A stretch of 64,000 bases of DNA from contig OX578136.1 of NCBI GenBank assembly GCA_951213105.1, positions 73,226,730 to 73,290,729 on the forward strand, given 5' to 3'. Below are positions 1 through 11,469 of this stretch, piece after piece. A program made the translations under genes and the position numbers. The first letter of the stretch is position 1. The number at the start of each line of letters is the position of its first letter. The stretch is from Amaurobius ferox. Its lineage: Eukaryota > Arthropoda > Arachnida > Araneae > Amaurobiidae. The notes below the pieces were generated by a model. That model saw nothing but the letters and a program-made list of their open reading frames with translations. It was not told where the DNA came from and did not search any database.

Positions 1-366
1 TCGTGCCAGTAAAGTTGCAAAGGCGGGAAAAAAAACTCGTTTTATTCCCGGGAATAAACTGGACTTTTGGAGATAGTCCAGTGACTCAGTTTTCCCAATG
101 ACTCATTTTGAGCACCACGCAAACACGGGAATAAACCTGGAATTATGAAAGTTTTCAAAAAGGGCAAATTTTCAGTCATAGTGCGACCCAAAACTAATAT
201 TTATTTTTTGCTTTCGGAATTGTAAATTGCCGAATCATGGGAAAATTGACAGAGATGTGTTAGATCCAAGAGAAACATTTAAATTATGACTTTCTTATTA
301 TATATAAAAATGAAAAGTAACTCCACAAACAAATTGTAATTTAATTTGTAGATATTTTAAAAGTAA
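1..366. other. AT-rich left edge, no gene seen
   Basis: No open frame of note. A perfect 18-bp palindrome (TTTATTCCC then GGGAATAAA, about 41-58) is followed by a second GGGAATAAAC at about 128-137. A related phrase, ATTCCCGTGTTTATACCAG, occurs near 2004-2030. This suggests an old repeat split around the R1 copy that follows, but the match is too short to name a family. Confidence 0.4.
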
Positions 367-1662
367 ACAAGAAAGGTCAATCATGCATAAAGCATTGATT
401 ATGAAACACTTTCCAACTTTAATTTTATTTAAACATCTCTAAAAATGCGATACATTCGGTGGTAATATTTTTAAAATTATCACAATACTACAATAATTAA
501 TTATATTTGAAAATTTAAAACTTCATCGAATAAAACGAACTTGATTAAAATGACGACATCGAAATGTAAATCGCCTGGCTCTCTGTGTAAAAGCAGTAAA
601 TATTTCTATCATACATTTTTATTTCATTCATAACAGTACTACAATAATTTATTCTACTTAAAAACTTAAAACTATGGAGGTAAAATTAATTTAACTCTAT
701 GCATAAAACTTCGCCCAAAAGAGTCTGCCATTAAATCGTCTGCTTCTCTATGTAAAATCAATTAATGTTTCATTCATATCATCTATATTGCAAACTACAG
801 AACAAAATTTTACGTTAAAGAAATTCAGCAGTTCTTATACAACTCATAGCCCCTAATCTGTTTACATTCTCCATAAACGAAAATTAGGTTTCGTTGAAGA
901 AATAATCAAAGTTTGATGATCATTTAAACTGAAATATATTGCAATTGCGTTGTTTCAGAACATTGATGCACAGAAATTAAGCAAAAATAAAGCGATTTTA
1001 GGACGGACACAACACTAAATATAAATTAAAAAGAACTTTAAAAATCACAATTTTGACACAAGATGGATGGCATTGATCATTTAAACTCAAATATATTGTA
1101 CAATTGCGCTGTTTCACAATACAGATACACAGAAATTAAGCAAACATAAAGCGGTTTTAGGATGGATACAATACTAAATATAAATTAAAGAGAATTTAAA
1201 AAATCCCAATTTTGATACAAGATGGATGCCATATTTTATTTTGAAGTAGGTCACGTGATCTCTTCATATAATGGTCATGTGATGTCTTCATATAAAGGGT
1301 GTAATTATTATTTTAATTTTTATTTAAGAAACTACTGAATATATTTTGCTGAAAATTTTTTTATATATTTTATGGGATAATATAAATATTTTCTAAAACC
1401 TTCGAAGCAATTTGTGAATTTTAAATTCACTTAAAAAATGTTTGAAAAATTATGTCTTTCATTTTTTCAACCAGGGTTCAATTCAAAACTAACTGAGGGA
1501 TATTATTCATTTACATTCCCATAGGTCCTACAGACCGGCTGACGAACATCCTAAAATTTCCTTTTGATAAAATCATTTTTACGGCAGTCATCGTGCTAAC
1601 GGACAGACAGACAGAATGAACAAAGCCATAAAAACTTTTCAACTATGTGGTAAAGTTTTATA
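367..1662 (+). repeat. R1 dispersed repeat, full-length copy 1
   Basis: First of eight copies of a non-coding family of about 1.2-1.4 kb. In this orientation it starts near ACAAGAAAGGTCAATCATGC and ends near ACAGACAGACAGAATGAACA followed by a CTTTTCAACT stretch. ACACTTT-CAAC phrases occur near both ends in opposite orientation, so imperfect inverted ends are possible. It contains a CACGTG box (about 1251-1258), a diverged partner 25 bp on, and a segment with CAAGATGGATG. No open frame survives in any copy, so I cannot say whether it is a MITE-like DNA element or a truncated retroelement. Confidence 0.8.
914..1233. repeat. Tandem duplication of about 160 bp inside R1 copy 1
   Basis: The segment beginning ATGATCATTTAAACT and ending CACAAGATGGATGG is followed at once by a diverged second copy beginning TGATCATTTAAACTC and ending CAAGATGGATGCCATAT. 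Other R1 copies in the window carry this segment only once, so the duplication belongs to this copy. Confidence 0.75.
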
Positions 1663-2735
1663 AAACGCTCTGAGCGATCACATATTTATTACGAGGTGAT
1701 TAATTCAGTCATGTTCATTTAATATTGAACGATAATAGGAAATCTATATCAGCCGCAATAACAAACATATTAATAATTTTGTGACTAATATAATTTGCCA
1801 ATTTTCAACAAAATTTTTGTAATTTCAAATTTTCAAAAATTTTATTTCAATAGACTTTGCCCTTAAACTAATGCAAAAATTTAATAAATGTATTTAAATG
1901 GTGATTCTTCTTTAAGGTTTAAGCTACGTAATGTGCTGGATTAAACAGGGCATATAAGAAACGCGTCAATTGGTTTCTTCCCATCAAGGTTTCCAATGCT
2001 TCCAAAATTCCCGTGTTTATACCAGCTTCTCAAAATTCCCGGGATTTTTGCAACTACGCACCAGGGATTCCTAATTTTTCTTTTTCCCAGGAGGTCCACA
2101 TCTCCAGAAGCCTTGCAGAAGGACATTCGGTTCGGAAAGAATTCTACCCTTTGCCCGTCTCCGCAAAACCGTCACCAAGCGCCATTATTTACTGCTGTAA
2201 CCCCCCTTCCTCATAAAATATACTTGTCCATAAAACATGTCTTGTCACAGACCGCAGTTTCGTTTACCATTACAGAGTCTGTAATAGCCTGAGAAAAGGG
2301 GTTTCTTAACAACTATGAGTCATTATTGTGTGTTCCAAAGGAATGGCGCGCAACAGGCGAATGTCGGTTTTGAGAATAAGAAATGTACGATTTTGCTACA
2401 GCTCAGTACTGTAGTCAGGTTCTATTCACGGGGTCGCCATTAGGGTATTTAATATCGGAGAAAAAAAAATAAAACGTATTTCAGTATTTTTTATTTTAAA
2501 TACCTATATTTCTGGATTTTCAAATTTTTACACAAATGCTCACCGTCGGTCACTCAATCACTGCTCAGACCTTAGGGTGAATCGAGTGACCTGGGTTTTC
2601 CACTATTGCTCACAGACAAAAAAAAAAAATGAAGAAAAAACAAGAAAACATAGTAATTTTAAAGAGGAAAGCTTTATTTACGTGTCTAATTAAACACGAG
2701 CAAAGATCAACGGAACATTTTTTAAGAACAAAGAT
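1663..2735. other. Intergenic, no gene seen
   Basis: Small overlapping open frames exist on both strands near 1940-2290. They lack splice context, recognisable motifs or codon bias and look like chance frames. There is an A-rich run near 2461-2473 and another near 2617-2630. I see no promoter or RNA gene. Confidence 0.4.
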
Positions 2736-3484
2736 AAAAATCTGATGTGGGCAGCACATGACTTTCCCTGCAGACTTAAATTTAAAATAAAAAGAACGTG
2801 AATATAATTCTCTTTTAATTCAATTTTCCTTCTCATTTGATAACTGGACTTATTTTCAAAGGTGGTGTAGAGAAAATACAAAAAAAAACTAAAATATCTC
2901 GAGAACGGCTAATCCTAGTGCAATGGGGTTGGTCCTATTTCTTTCTTTGTTAAAAAAATTATGTATTGAACTAGCATTAAATGGATATATTTGAGCATTT
3001 ATAGTTTTTTATTTTAGATTTTGGCGATTTCTGCGGGTCATTTTGCAAAAAAAAGGCAGGTTATTTCTTTCCGAATCGTACCAAAATCTAATCAGCACCA
3101 GGATGACCCACAAGTGACTAATCTACCGAATTTTGTAAAATTCGGTCCATTAGTTTTTCAGCTAGAGTGGATACAAGCTTTTGCGGGTTATTTCGCAAAA
3201 AAAAGGCGGGTTCTTTTATCCCGAATCGTACCCAAAACTAATCGGCACCAGATTCTCCCACAAATGACTTACCTACCAAATTTTATGAAATTCGGTACAT
3301 TAGTTTTTCAGTTAGAGTGGATACAAAATCTGCACAGACAGACACACAGACGTCACGTTAAAAATAGTTTTTTCGTATTCTAGAGGTCTCAAAGCGTGTA
3401 GATCCGTCGAAAACTCGAGTTGCGATTTTCGCAATGGTTCCAATACTCTCCTTATACATTACCATGTATTGCAGGGAAAGTAAT
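2736..3484 (+). repeat. R2 repeat with ACTTTCCCTGCA inverted ends, copy 1
   Basis: Inverted ends are ACTTTCCCTGCA at 2761-2772 and TGCAGGGAAAGT at 3470-3481. A conserved lead-in, AAAAATCTGATGTGGGCAGC, precedes the left end and recurs at the other R2 copies. Inside is a unit of about 140-150 bp present twice (about 3030-3175 and 3178-3325), each with GGCRGGTT, TCGTACC and ATTCGGT phrases, then a short CAGACAGACACACAGACG stretch. A 120-codon open frame crosses the duplicated unit but is low complexity and not shared with other copies. Likely a non-autonomous DNA element. Confidence 0.7.
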
Positions 3485-3510
3485 AACAAGATATGTATGA
3501 AGGAGCCTTC

Positions 3511-3603
3511 ATATGATGGCAAGTGGTGTTGTGTATAACACATGTGTGATGGCAAGTGGTGTTGCGTATAACACATGTGTGATGGCAAGTGGTGTTGTGT
3601 AAG
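3511..3603. repeat. 33-bp tandem repeat, about 2.8 copies
   Basis: The unit TGATGGCAAGTGGTGTTGTG plus 13 further bases is repeated almost perfectly and ends in a partial copy. It directly follows the R2 copy. Because 33 is divisible by three, it encodes an 11-residue repeat on the minus strand, but nothing supports translation. Confidence 0.85.
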
Positions 3604-6423
3604 CTTCATTTTCGACGGAATGGATATTTTTACAGAAAATATTGATGTGAAAATATAAAATTTCGAAAAATTTGTTATAATCATGCAAATTCCAAAGAAA
3701 GCAAAAAAAAAAAGTCTACGTAGTTATATTTTATTTGTTAAATATACCTCACACAAACTTTTAGTGTATCACGTTCATACGTTCTTGAGTTATGAGTCTC
3801 CCACTTCAGATATATACACACACAGACGGACGTATTTCCTAAAGTGTTCGAAATGTGCTTACAAGATATTGTAATGTGCTTATCCGTCAAAACATCGAAT
3901 TCGAAACTTTTCGAAATTTTTATATATGTACAGTAGTATGATAAAGTAGAAATGAAATTTGTAAATTTTTATCAGTTTCTAAAAGAATATTTTGAGAACG
4001 AAACCTCAACGATATTTTTTGCTTTCTTGAACTATTGAAGATGGAGAAATAAACTATTGAAGATGGAGAAATAAACTATTGAACATGGAGAAATAAACTA
4101 TTGTTCTAAAAATATAAGAATATGAACTTAAATGGACGATGAACCCATTCGGAACACTTGGAAAATCGCCTGTGGGCGGAGTACGTGCAAATACCTGAGA
4201 AGTGTGAACACTAGCTCAAGAAAAAATGTACTAACACTCGTTCTAATTTTACGTGTCCAGGGCCACCAATAAAAATTGTGAGAGACCCTACTTCAAGCAT
4301 TTATCAAGTCCCCCCCCCCTATTTACCCCTCCTTTAAAAAATAGAAGGCCACCCCACTTGAGTGGTATCCCCCTCTCCTAATGACAAGTTTTTACCCTTA
4401 TATCAAAGGTAAATCAATAGAAACTTTTATTTTTTCGAAAAGATCGGACTGGGGCCCAGCATTTTTATTAAGGGGAGATGTCAATACTTGCAGTATTATA
4501 ATCCTTTCAATATTAAACGTAACAAAAAGTTTGCAAATGTAATAAACTCTGGTAGATTTGCAATCGGATTTGAAGTCCCAAAATTCAAGGCCCGACTTTG
4601 CCCAACATAGGTCCTGGACAGGCATTCCTCCGAGGCCCCCTTTCACCTCTCGATATATACGAAATGAACAAAAATATTTTTTAAAAACATAATTATATTC
4701 TAGAAAAAGGTATATAAAATATGGTTCTTGTATATTTTAACGGAGTTTCAGTTATTGGCAACTTTCGTATCACAGCCAAGATGCCAACATGAAAAATTAG
4801 TATGATTAATCCCTATATATCCCCAAATAAATTTATCCGTGGAGCAAACCTAGTACGATGACATACCCTTTTTTTTTTTGAGAAAGCAGATGTTAATTTT
4901 TTTCGATGTATTAACTGTCTAATTTGGGGTCCCTCTGATGCAGGGGCCCTGACCAGCTGCCTCGCATGCTCTTGCTTTAGTCAGGCCCTTCCAATATTGG
5001 CATACCAACTGATGATAGTCCTACTATACCGTGTAGTCACCACTTGAGTCATCCGTTCTTGAAAGTTACAATTGAATTTTTCCCAGACGTGTGACTCATT
5101 TTCGAGGACATTCTTCCTTCTATTTGTTCTTCAGGGGGGTAGGTTCACTGTCCACCATTGTCGGACTTGTGAACCACATAAATAGGATTAAGATTTTCAA
5201 CCCAAAACTTTTTGGGATGGATCTATACTTTTTTTTTTTTGCTATTTCCGTTTAATGATTAAGTTGCTTGTCAAGATTATAATAAGAGATCTAATTGGCT
5301 ATCCTACACTGACTAACATTCATAAACTGTTTCCAAATATTTTGTATTTCAGGAAATTTCAATTCCTATCCGAAAAGGTATGAGTGCAATTCAATCCAGA
5401 TTCATTTTCGATTCATGAACTGGTGACCGAAAAAGCCTGTTCCAGATCAATAGGTTCTAAATTATTCATCTCTGTCTGAACTTAGCCGTTGAAAATTTCC
5501 ATGGATTTGAGAAGAATGGATGGATGATTAACCATCTAATCCTGTGCGGAGAAAAATGTTAAACTTATACAACGAACATGTGCTTATAAAAGATATTTTA
5601 TTTGGAAAGGGGAGTGAGGTACAGAATCGTCCAGACCAAGCAAAGATGTTTATATGCAAAAAATTCCCATATAATAAAAAATTAAGATTTCAGGAGGGGG
5701 GGGGGATGTGCCAGATCCCTTAAATCTCCCATCTCTGGACACACCCTTGACGATGAAAATGCAGAGTGTGAGAATGCAAAATGTTGACGGCACTTTGATA
5801 GAAAACAGTCAAATTATTGCCTAATAAATTTGTGCCTGCATTATGCGAAGGAAGTACTAAGGATTTGTATTGCATTTTTACATGACCCGATATACAGCCC
5901 GAATACCGCCTCACCTTCACCAGGACATTTCACAACCAAATGCAGGAGCTCGACCAAGAAATCGGAGTTTAAGAAATGCCATCCATATTCCCGGATGCAT
6001 CTTATTCCTAATTGTAGTAACTTTTTCGCTCTATCAAATACGTTGAAGTTACCATTACCCTCGTTACCATTACTTTGCCTACAATACATGGTAGGTACAG
6101 GGGATATATTATAATAGCGTCAAGATTCAAAATTAGGTGTGTTTTTTTTTGGAGGGGGGGGGGGACACACTAAACACGAATACGCCAATTTTTGCTTGAC
6201 TGCACGTATGTGCCTGTGCAATGTATCCGCTCCAACTCTTAAGTATTTAACGAAAGTCCACCAAATTTCATTAGATGGGCCTCTTATGAGTTGCCCTGGT
6301 GCCAATTAGATTTCTGTACGGTTTGAAAAAATACAACCAAATTTTTTGGCAAAATAACCAGCAAAAATAAACAAAATCTTTAAGACTAAATATTCCTGAA
6401 TATATTAATCAAATGCTTTTTTA
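3604..6423. other. Intergenic, no gene seen
   Basis: About 2.8 kb without a supportable gene. It holds the 22-bp tandem listed separately, C and G homopolymer runs (about 4310-4319, 5697-5706, 6154-6164) and a T run near 4868. Open frames at 5720-6114 overlap on opposite strands and show no splice or domain evidence. Confidence 0.45.
4029..4104. repeat. 22-bp tandem repeat, about 3.4 copies
   Basis: The unit AAACTATTGAAGATGGAGAA plus AT is repeated three times with one change (AAGATGG to AACATGG) and then part of a fourth. Confidence 0.9.
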
Positions 6424-7715
6424 ACACTTTACAACAAAGTTGAAAAGTGCTTATGACTTTGTTCATTCTGTCTGTCTGTCCGTTAGCACGATAACTGCCG
6501 TAAAAATGACTTCATCAAAATGGAATTTCAGTATGCTGTTCAGACGGTCTGTAGGACCTATGGGAATATAAATGAATAATATCACCCGATTAGTTTTGGA
6601 TTGAACCCAGGGTTGAAAAAATGGAGTACATTGAGCCCTATGGGACATAATTTTTAAACATTTTTTAAGCGGATTTAAAATTCACAAATTGCTCAGAAAA
6701 TTTTAGGTAATATTCAAATTGTTCCATAAAATATATAAAAAAAATTCAGCGAAATATACTTAGTTTTTTAAATAAAAATTCAACTAATAATTACACCTCT
6801 TATATGAAGCGATCACGTGACCATATGAAAAGATCACATGAGGCACTTCAAAATGATATATGGCATCCATCTTGTCTCAAAATCGAGATTTTATACAAGT
6901 TCCTTTTAATTCATATTGAGTGTTGTATCCGTCCTAAAACCACTTTATTTTTGCTTAAATTCTGTGCATCTACATACTGAAACAACGCAATTACAATATA
7001 TTTGAGCTTAAATGATCATCCAAATTTGATTATTTCTACAACGAAGTCTATTTTTCACTTATGTAAAATGTAAACATCAAAATAGGTAGAATGAGTTGTA
7101 TACTAGAATTGCGGTATTTCTTTAACACAAAATTATTTAGCACATGGAGTCTGCATAGCTGATTTGAATGAAATATTCATTGATTTTACAAAGAGAAGAA
7201 CGATTTTTTTGATGAAGTTTTAAGCATAGAGTTTAATTACTTGTAGCTCCATGGTCTCAATTTTTAAATAAAATAAATTATTGTAGTATTGTGATGAATG
7301 AAATGAATGGGAAATTGATTATGAATGAAATGCTTCTTTTATAGAGCCAGGAGTGTTCTTTTTTCTATGACGTCATTGGAATGAATTTCAGTTGTTTTCT
7401 ATGAAGTTTTCAAATATAATAAATTATCGTAGTATAATGATAGTTTTAAAAATATTACCGAGGAATGTATCGCATTTTAGAGATGTTTAAACCAGGCAAT
7501 TTCTATTACAATGCCGTCATTTGAATGAAGTTCATTTTATTCGATGAAGGTTTAAGCTTTCAAATATAATAAATTAATGTAGTATTGTGATAAGTTTTAA
7601 AATATTACCGAGGAATGTATTGCATTTTAGACTTGTTAAAATAAAATTGCATTGAAGTTGGAAAGTGTTTCATAATCAATGCTTTAAGCATGATTGATCT
7701 TTGTTTTCATGTGCA
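6424..7715 (-). repeat. R1 dispersed repeat, copy 2
   Basis: Minus-strand R1. It begins with TAACACTTTACAACAAAGTT and TTCTGTCTGTCTGTCCGTTA and ends near TTTAAGCATGATTGATCTTT. The CACGTG pair is kept as ATCACGTGACC and a diverged GATCACATGAGG near 6810-6840. The distal half shows two or three diverged tandem units of about 160 bp (GAGGAATGTATCGCATTTTAG phrase and neighbours). Confidence 0.8.
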
Positions 7716-9999
7716 ATTTTGCAACAAAGAGATTAAGACCAACCCCAGTACTATCTCTAGGATGAACAGTTTCCTGGATATTTCAGTTTTAGCAACGCCA
7801 CTCTTTGAAAATACTTTCCGGCGCAAAATAAAAATCGAATTTTAAATTACACCAAAATCACAGTTCTAAGAGCTATCCTTGTTATTTTGTGCAATTGAAC
7901 TCTGTAAAATGAATTGTAAAAAAAATTCATTTGAGCCTAAGGAAAGTCATGTGCTACCTACATTAGATTATTTTCGATTTGTCAGACAAAGCAAAATTGT
8001 ACCTAGGGTATGCCCAGTAAAGTTGAAAGGAGGCGAAATAAGTTTTGAACTATGGTATAGCTAGAGCTTTGAAGTGAGCATCGGTACATAAATTGCTCAT
8101 GCGCAACCATACGAGGTCTACGGCAGCGTCCCTGGCGGCAAAATTTGGAAAGTTTCCGAGATAGGAGTGCCAAGAGATGCAAAAAAAAAAAAAAAGTGTC
8201 AGGAAGTTGTAAATCTAATTAGCAAAAAAAAATCATTTTGCAGAAAGAATTTGTGCAAATAGAAAATTAGACAAATGCTGCTTTTGCTTAATTAGGAATG
8301 GAGAATGGACTTTGTTTTACAGGGTACCTAGGAAAAGTTGTCAAAGTCACGAAAACTTAATTTTCGATTCAAATAACTAAAATTTTACAAACAAATAAGC
8401 TACAATTAAGGAATGTTATAAATAATACAACGTAGACTAACGAATACTATTAATTCAAGGATTCATTGGGTCACTTCGTCAATACTAAACAGAAAAGCAA
8501 CCGGAGCTGTACAATTCACTGCACAACCAAGCTGTACAATTTGTACGCAATTATATTGCTTATTATGTTCCCTTATTCTTTGCACATGTTTTTGCTCAAT
8601 TATAAACTAATTTTCCTGCAAAATGTCTTGAGATCACAAGTAACGCCATGAAGTGTAGTTTGTGATGCAGCTAGTAGCTATGAAGTGTAGTTCATGTTGG
8701 TCCAGTTTAAGACTATTTTCTTTGATATGTCTCGGGTGAACGAGTTTCATGTTCAATCTTATCGACAATTTCTGTGCAAACGGCAATGACCGTCCTGTGC
8801 TCTTTAGATCTTTTACTACCAGTTTCGCCGAATTCAACAATCAAACGCGATATTATTTTGTTGACAAGTGCAGAATGAGGAAATGTCAACTGAAACTAGT
8901 CTAACGTTTAAAAAATTCATGAACAATGAGTTACAACAGTGTACATGCGCTCTTTCTTGGGGAAACTGTTTAGCTGAGTTGAGCTAAACATAAATCTTTG
9001 AAAGACTGGCTCATGCTAAGGTTATTTTAACTAAGTTTTTCGGTGGATCGTGAGTAAACTAGTAACTATTGACTGACAAATTTCACTTGAACGTAAATTA
9101 TATCTCTAAATGCCACGTCCCTTTTAAAATACCCTGTTTAATTTAAAGCATGAACATCTGCCGGCTTCACACGGCCTAACATTTTCATTAATAATTCCAA
9201 CTTCCAAAAAGATATCTTGATCGGGACCCAAGCCGCAGATTCTATGCAAAATCTCAAATTACTACACTAAATCGCATAGCGCGCAGACTGACTAAAAATT
9301 CCAGCAGAATAAGCGTATCTTGAGATTTATCGTAGCATTATGCGTTTATTTTTAATTTATATAAAACAATACCTCTATTGAAATGTCATTTTATCGTACT
9401 TTTTGGCAGCCAGAGTGCAAACCACGACCCCCACAATACAACATACACAGCAGGTCATATTTATGTTCAGAGAACCAGTTAGTCCAATAGCAGGCACTCA
9501 ACCTTGCGACAGCCATCCAATTTCTTCAAATTACATGAAAATTTTAAACTCTAATGTACCAATAAAACGGTAAAGCCGCCATGGAATTATTTACGAAAAT
9601 GTAGATAAAATATGAATAAGTTGATAACCGATCACGAATAAATCTGACAGGTTCATTAATCCGGTTTCATTTTCAGTAAAATAACTTTTAATGAAAGAAA
9701 AACAGTAAATTTAAATGCAAGTTTTCAAGTACAACCCACAGGCGTAGTCCGTATTTGGAAAAGGGGGGCTATCAAGTGGGGGTTACAATGCTGGAATTGG
9801 TTCTCAATAGTTTTCACATAAAGTTTGGCAGTTTTAACACTATGAATTTTACGTATTTTAACAATCTTTAGAACGTATCATTGTATAGTTTGTAAAATTA
9901 ATTTGAGAACGTCTTTAAGATCTTTAGCTCTGAATTTGTCATGAGATTTGTAGTTTGCCCATATGATTGAAAGTTAGAATCAGATGATAAAAAATAATG
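7716..9999. other. Intergenic, no gene seen
   Basis: No supported gene. Short frames at 7879-8064 and 8466-8651 have no splice context. CAGGCGTAGTCCGTATTTGG near 9740 followed by a G run resembles the end of a DNA transposon of the kind common in invertebrate genomes, but I find no partner end. The right part is probably the 3' flank of the minus-strand gene at 10.2-14.8 kb. Confidence 0.4.
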
Positions 10000-10005
10000 T
10001 TTATT
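10000..10005 (-). terminator. Candidate polyadenylation signal AATAAA
   Basis: AATAAA on the minus strand, 229 bases past the stop codon of the gene above it. It is the first canonical signal I noticed downstream; its use is inferred. Confidence 0.4.
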
Positions 10006-10233
10006 TAAGAACTTGGTAAACAGTAAAAACATTTGTATATCAACATTGATAAACACGTTGTCATCTAAAAAAGAAAGTAAAGTTTCATTGTATATAATAC
10101 ATATCAAAGTTCTTGTGGTTAAAATTGTAGCTACTTCAACTTGAGCAATATTTACATGCCTGAATGAAGCTCGCACGTTTTGATTAGTTAGCTTCAGCGA
10201 AGTTCGTTCAACAAATGTGGTTTAAATAGTTAG

Positions 10234-11469
10234 TCAAGTTTGTTGACTACATTTACGTCTTTCAAATGTTTTTGAGCTTAACCTAATGGACCTTTTTTGC
10301 CTTTGTGTTCGATGCTGGGGATTTGATGCAAGTGGAAAAGACTGGCAAGATTTCAAGATATTGTTCTGTCTAGTCATTGGCGTTTCGTCTGTAGAGGAAT
10401 TAAAGACGTTCTGTCCAGACTGTGTTTCATCTGCTGAGGAATTCAAGACATTGTTCTTTCTAGACGTTTGTGCTTCATCAGCCGAGGAATTCAAGACATT
10501 GTTCTTTCTAGACGTTTGTGCTTCATCAGCCGAGGAATTCAAGACATTGTTCTTTCTAGACGTTTGTGCTTCATCAGCCGAGGAATTCAAGACATTGTTC
10601 TGTCTACACACTGGTGTTTCATCTGCCGAATTTTGAGCCTGTTGTGTTGCACTGTCAACGAATCCATTCATTGCAACATTTTTGTCAAAGCTATTAAATG
10701 AGCTTTTTACTTCATCTCGTATCCCAACTAAAGATGCAGGGCCTACGGCTTGTGGATATGCAACCTGTAGATTTAGACCAGCATAAGTTGGATTCTCTGG
10801 ATTTAGAGTACCCTTAAGAGCTTGGCTGTAAGAGTTCGGAGTGGGCGTTATAGGATAAAACATTAAATGAGTACTGCAATTCATAGCCTCGGATTGCTGA
10901 GGTCCGAAATCTTCATGTTTCTGTTTACACACTCTTTGTGTTCTTTTGTTTTGAGAAACATTACTTCCTCCGAAATTTTGAGAAACTCCTACCTGCTTAG
11001 CACCAGTCCCTACATTGGTTTCCTTATTACGATTTATTTCAGCCCTCTTGCTTACGAAATAGTCTAACTTGAATGCTTCCCTAGGAACTCCATGACAGTC
11101 TTTAATTAGCATTTCCTCTTTGTTTGACGGGTTGATTCGAATTCTGTAAAAGAATTCGTCGGCTTTTGTATTCGCTACATACCATTGTCCAAAGGCCATA
11201 CATGCAGCAAGAGCTTCCGTCATTGAATTGAACAAAACTTGTTGATGAGCTCCACTGATTGCAGCAGTATAAGGTAGAACATAAGGTCGGCCGAAGTCTT
11301 GAAAAATGCAGTTCAATAAATTTTCTGTCAGGAAGTTCAGAGACATGGGAGTACTACCAACTATGTCAACAATTGTGTGAGTCCAAGTGTGACCACACTT
11401 TGCTCTGTTTTCGAAATAGTACCAAGTTCTTAGCAATTCATCTACTAACATAGCAGTCAACTCTGAATT
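10234..11469 (-). CDS. Last coding exon with BTG-like stretch and 16-residue repeats
   Basis: Acceptor TTTTTCATTTCAG before 11469, phase 0, then 411 codons and a stop at 10234. The open frame and its tandem repeats, kept in frame in units of 48 bp, are strong coding evidence. The N-terminal 130 residues look folded (MLVDELLRTWYYF to KLDYFVSKRAE). The remainder is low complexity, Asn/Ser/Gln rich, ending in a Lys/Arg-rich tail that could be a nuclear signal. Confidence 0.75.
   Translation of the reverse strand, partial: NSELTAMLVDELLRTWYYFENRAKCGHTWTHTIVDIVGSTPMSLNFLTENLLNCIFQDFGRPYVLPYTAAISGAHQQVLFNSMTEALAACMAFGQWYVANTKADEFFYRIRINPSNKEEMLIKDCHGVPREAFKLDYFVSKRAEINRNKETNVGTGAKQVGVSQNFGGSNVSQNKRTQRVCKQKHEDFGPQQSEAMNCSTHLMFYPITPTPNSYSQALKGTLNPENPTYAGLNLQVAYPQAVGPASLVGIRDEVKSSFNSFDKNVAMNGFVDSATQQAQNSADETPVCRQNNVLNSSADEAQTSRKNNVLNSSADEAQTSRKNNVLNSSADEAQTSRKNNVLNSSADETQSGQNVFNSSTDETPMTRQNNILKSCQSFPLASNPQHRTQRQKRSIRLSSKTFERRKCSQQT

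Noticed and set aside
3021..3383. A 120-residue protein with two internal repeats
   Set aside because: The repeat belongs to the non-coding R2 family, and the frame is not kept in the other R2 copies.
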